Assembly: GCA_903928225.1 (NCBI GenBank)
Contig: CAIYPU010000083.1
Span: 1 to 43,725, forward strand
Source of the DNA: an uncultured Chlorobiaceae bacterium
GTDB lineage: Bacteria; Bacteroidota; Chlorobiia; Chlorobiales; Chlorobiaceae
Reading direction: 5' to 3'
Length of the DNA stretch: 43,725 nucleotides
A program made the translations under genes and the position numbers. Positions 43,545 through 43,725 of this stretch are shown one piece after another (the stretch's first letter is position 1; each line of letters begins with the position of its first letter). The notes under the pieces were generated by a model. The model ran no database searches. It worked only from the letters and a program-made list of their open reading frames with translations, and was not told the DNA's origin.

Positions 43545-43725
43545 GTCATCATCTTCCGGACCTGGCTGTGCAGGTCAGACCGGCCGGTCCGCCGCATCTC
43601 TGCCGATAATACCGAGGTAACTTGCATTTATTGCCGGAGCTTTGTAAACTGACCTGACAATGACAGCGATGGAGCTTCCCCATAAAGCTCATGCTGTTCC
43701 CCCCATTCAGCAGACCATGGATATA

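Larger units (their letters stand above)
42700..43725. other. Gene-poor end with repeat copy B
   Basis: 42700-43258 is AT-rich without a supported frame and probably holds the promoter of the histone-like gene. 43259-43400 is repeat copy B. 43401-43725 shows no clear gene. A minus-strand frame entering from the right edge and ending with TAA at 43628-43630 (PWSAEWGEQHELYGEAP readable) could be the end of a real gene but is too short to judge. Confidence 0.35.

Overview
The window looks like chromosome of a green sulfur bacterium (Chlorobiaceae: Chlorobium, Prosthecochloris or Pelodictyon group). Four things point there: a chlorosome-envelope-type [2Fe-2S] protein (26447-27622), a Chlorobium-type 2[4Fe-4S] ferredoxin (34765-34953), carotenoid genes of the phytoene synthase plus plant-type carotene desaturase route (31229-32152 and 21337-22698), and a large type III glutamine synthetase paired with an Lrp regulator. 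No rRNA, tRNA, CRISPR array, transposase or integrase gene was found.

Layout. 1-3215: a partial tail-specific protease, class II aldolase and an M20 amidohydrolase converging on a shared terminator. 3400-8430: an accessory stretch with a LexA/CI-like repressor beside a striking inverted-repeat operator, two small exported proteins, a Qnr/McbG-like pentapeptide protein and a DUF900 lipoprotein hydrolase, separated by long gaps. 8608-14004: a tight five-gene operon encoding a cyanophycin-synthetase-like ATP-grasp ligase with a dead Mur-ligase tail, a radical SAM/SPASM enzyme, a family 2 glycosyltransferase, a nucleoside-phosphorylase-like protein and a short-chain dehydrogenase. It abuts a decayed, 5'-truncated ABC transporter ATPase pseudogene (14012-14639). 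I consider this operon the best candidate for an undescribed system; it has the enzyme set of a small biosynthetic pathway, product unknown.

14943-21336: glutamine synthetase III with its Lrp gene, then small membrane and immunity-like proteins, a dispersed repeat element and a large pentapeptide-repeat protein. 21337-33752: mostly metabolic core genes, comprising the carotene desaturase, two sugar-transferase-like genes, lipoproteins, the chlorosome protein fused to a helix-hairpin-helix tail, hflX-ybeY, crtB and lysS. 33849-39767: small proteins, the ferredoxin and an iron-transport operon running leftward (outer-membrane barrel, two feoA, feoB, feoC-like, dtxR-like). 40054-43725: a lipoprotein, a second CI-like regulator with a palindromic operator, a histone-H1-like Lys/Ala/Pro protein and a gene-poor end holding the second copy of the dispersed repeat.

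Functions are inferred by reading translated sequence and motifs by eye. No database search was possible, so family names for the less familiar proteins are judgements and start codons are stated with their reasons.
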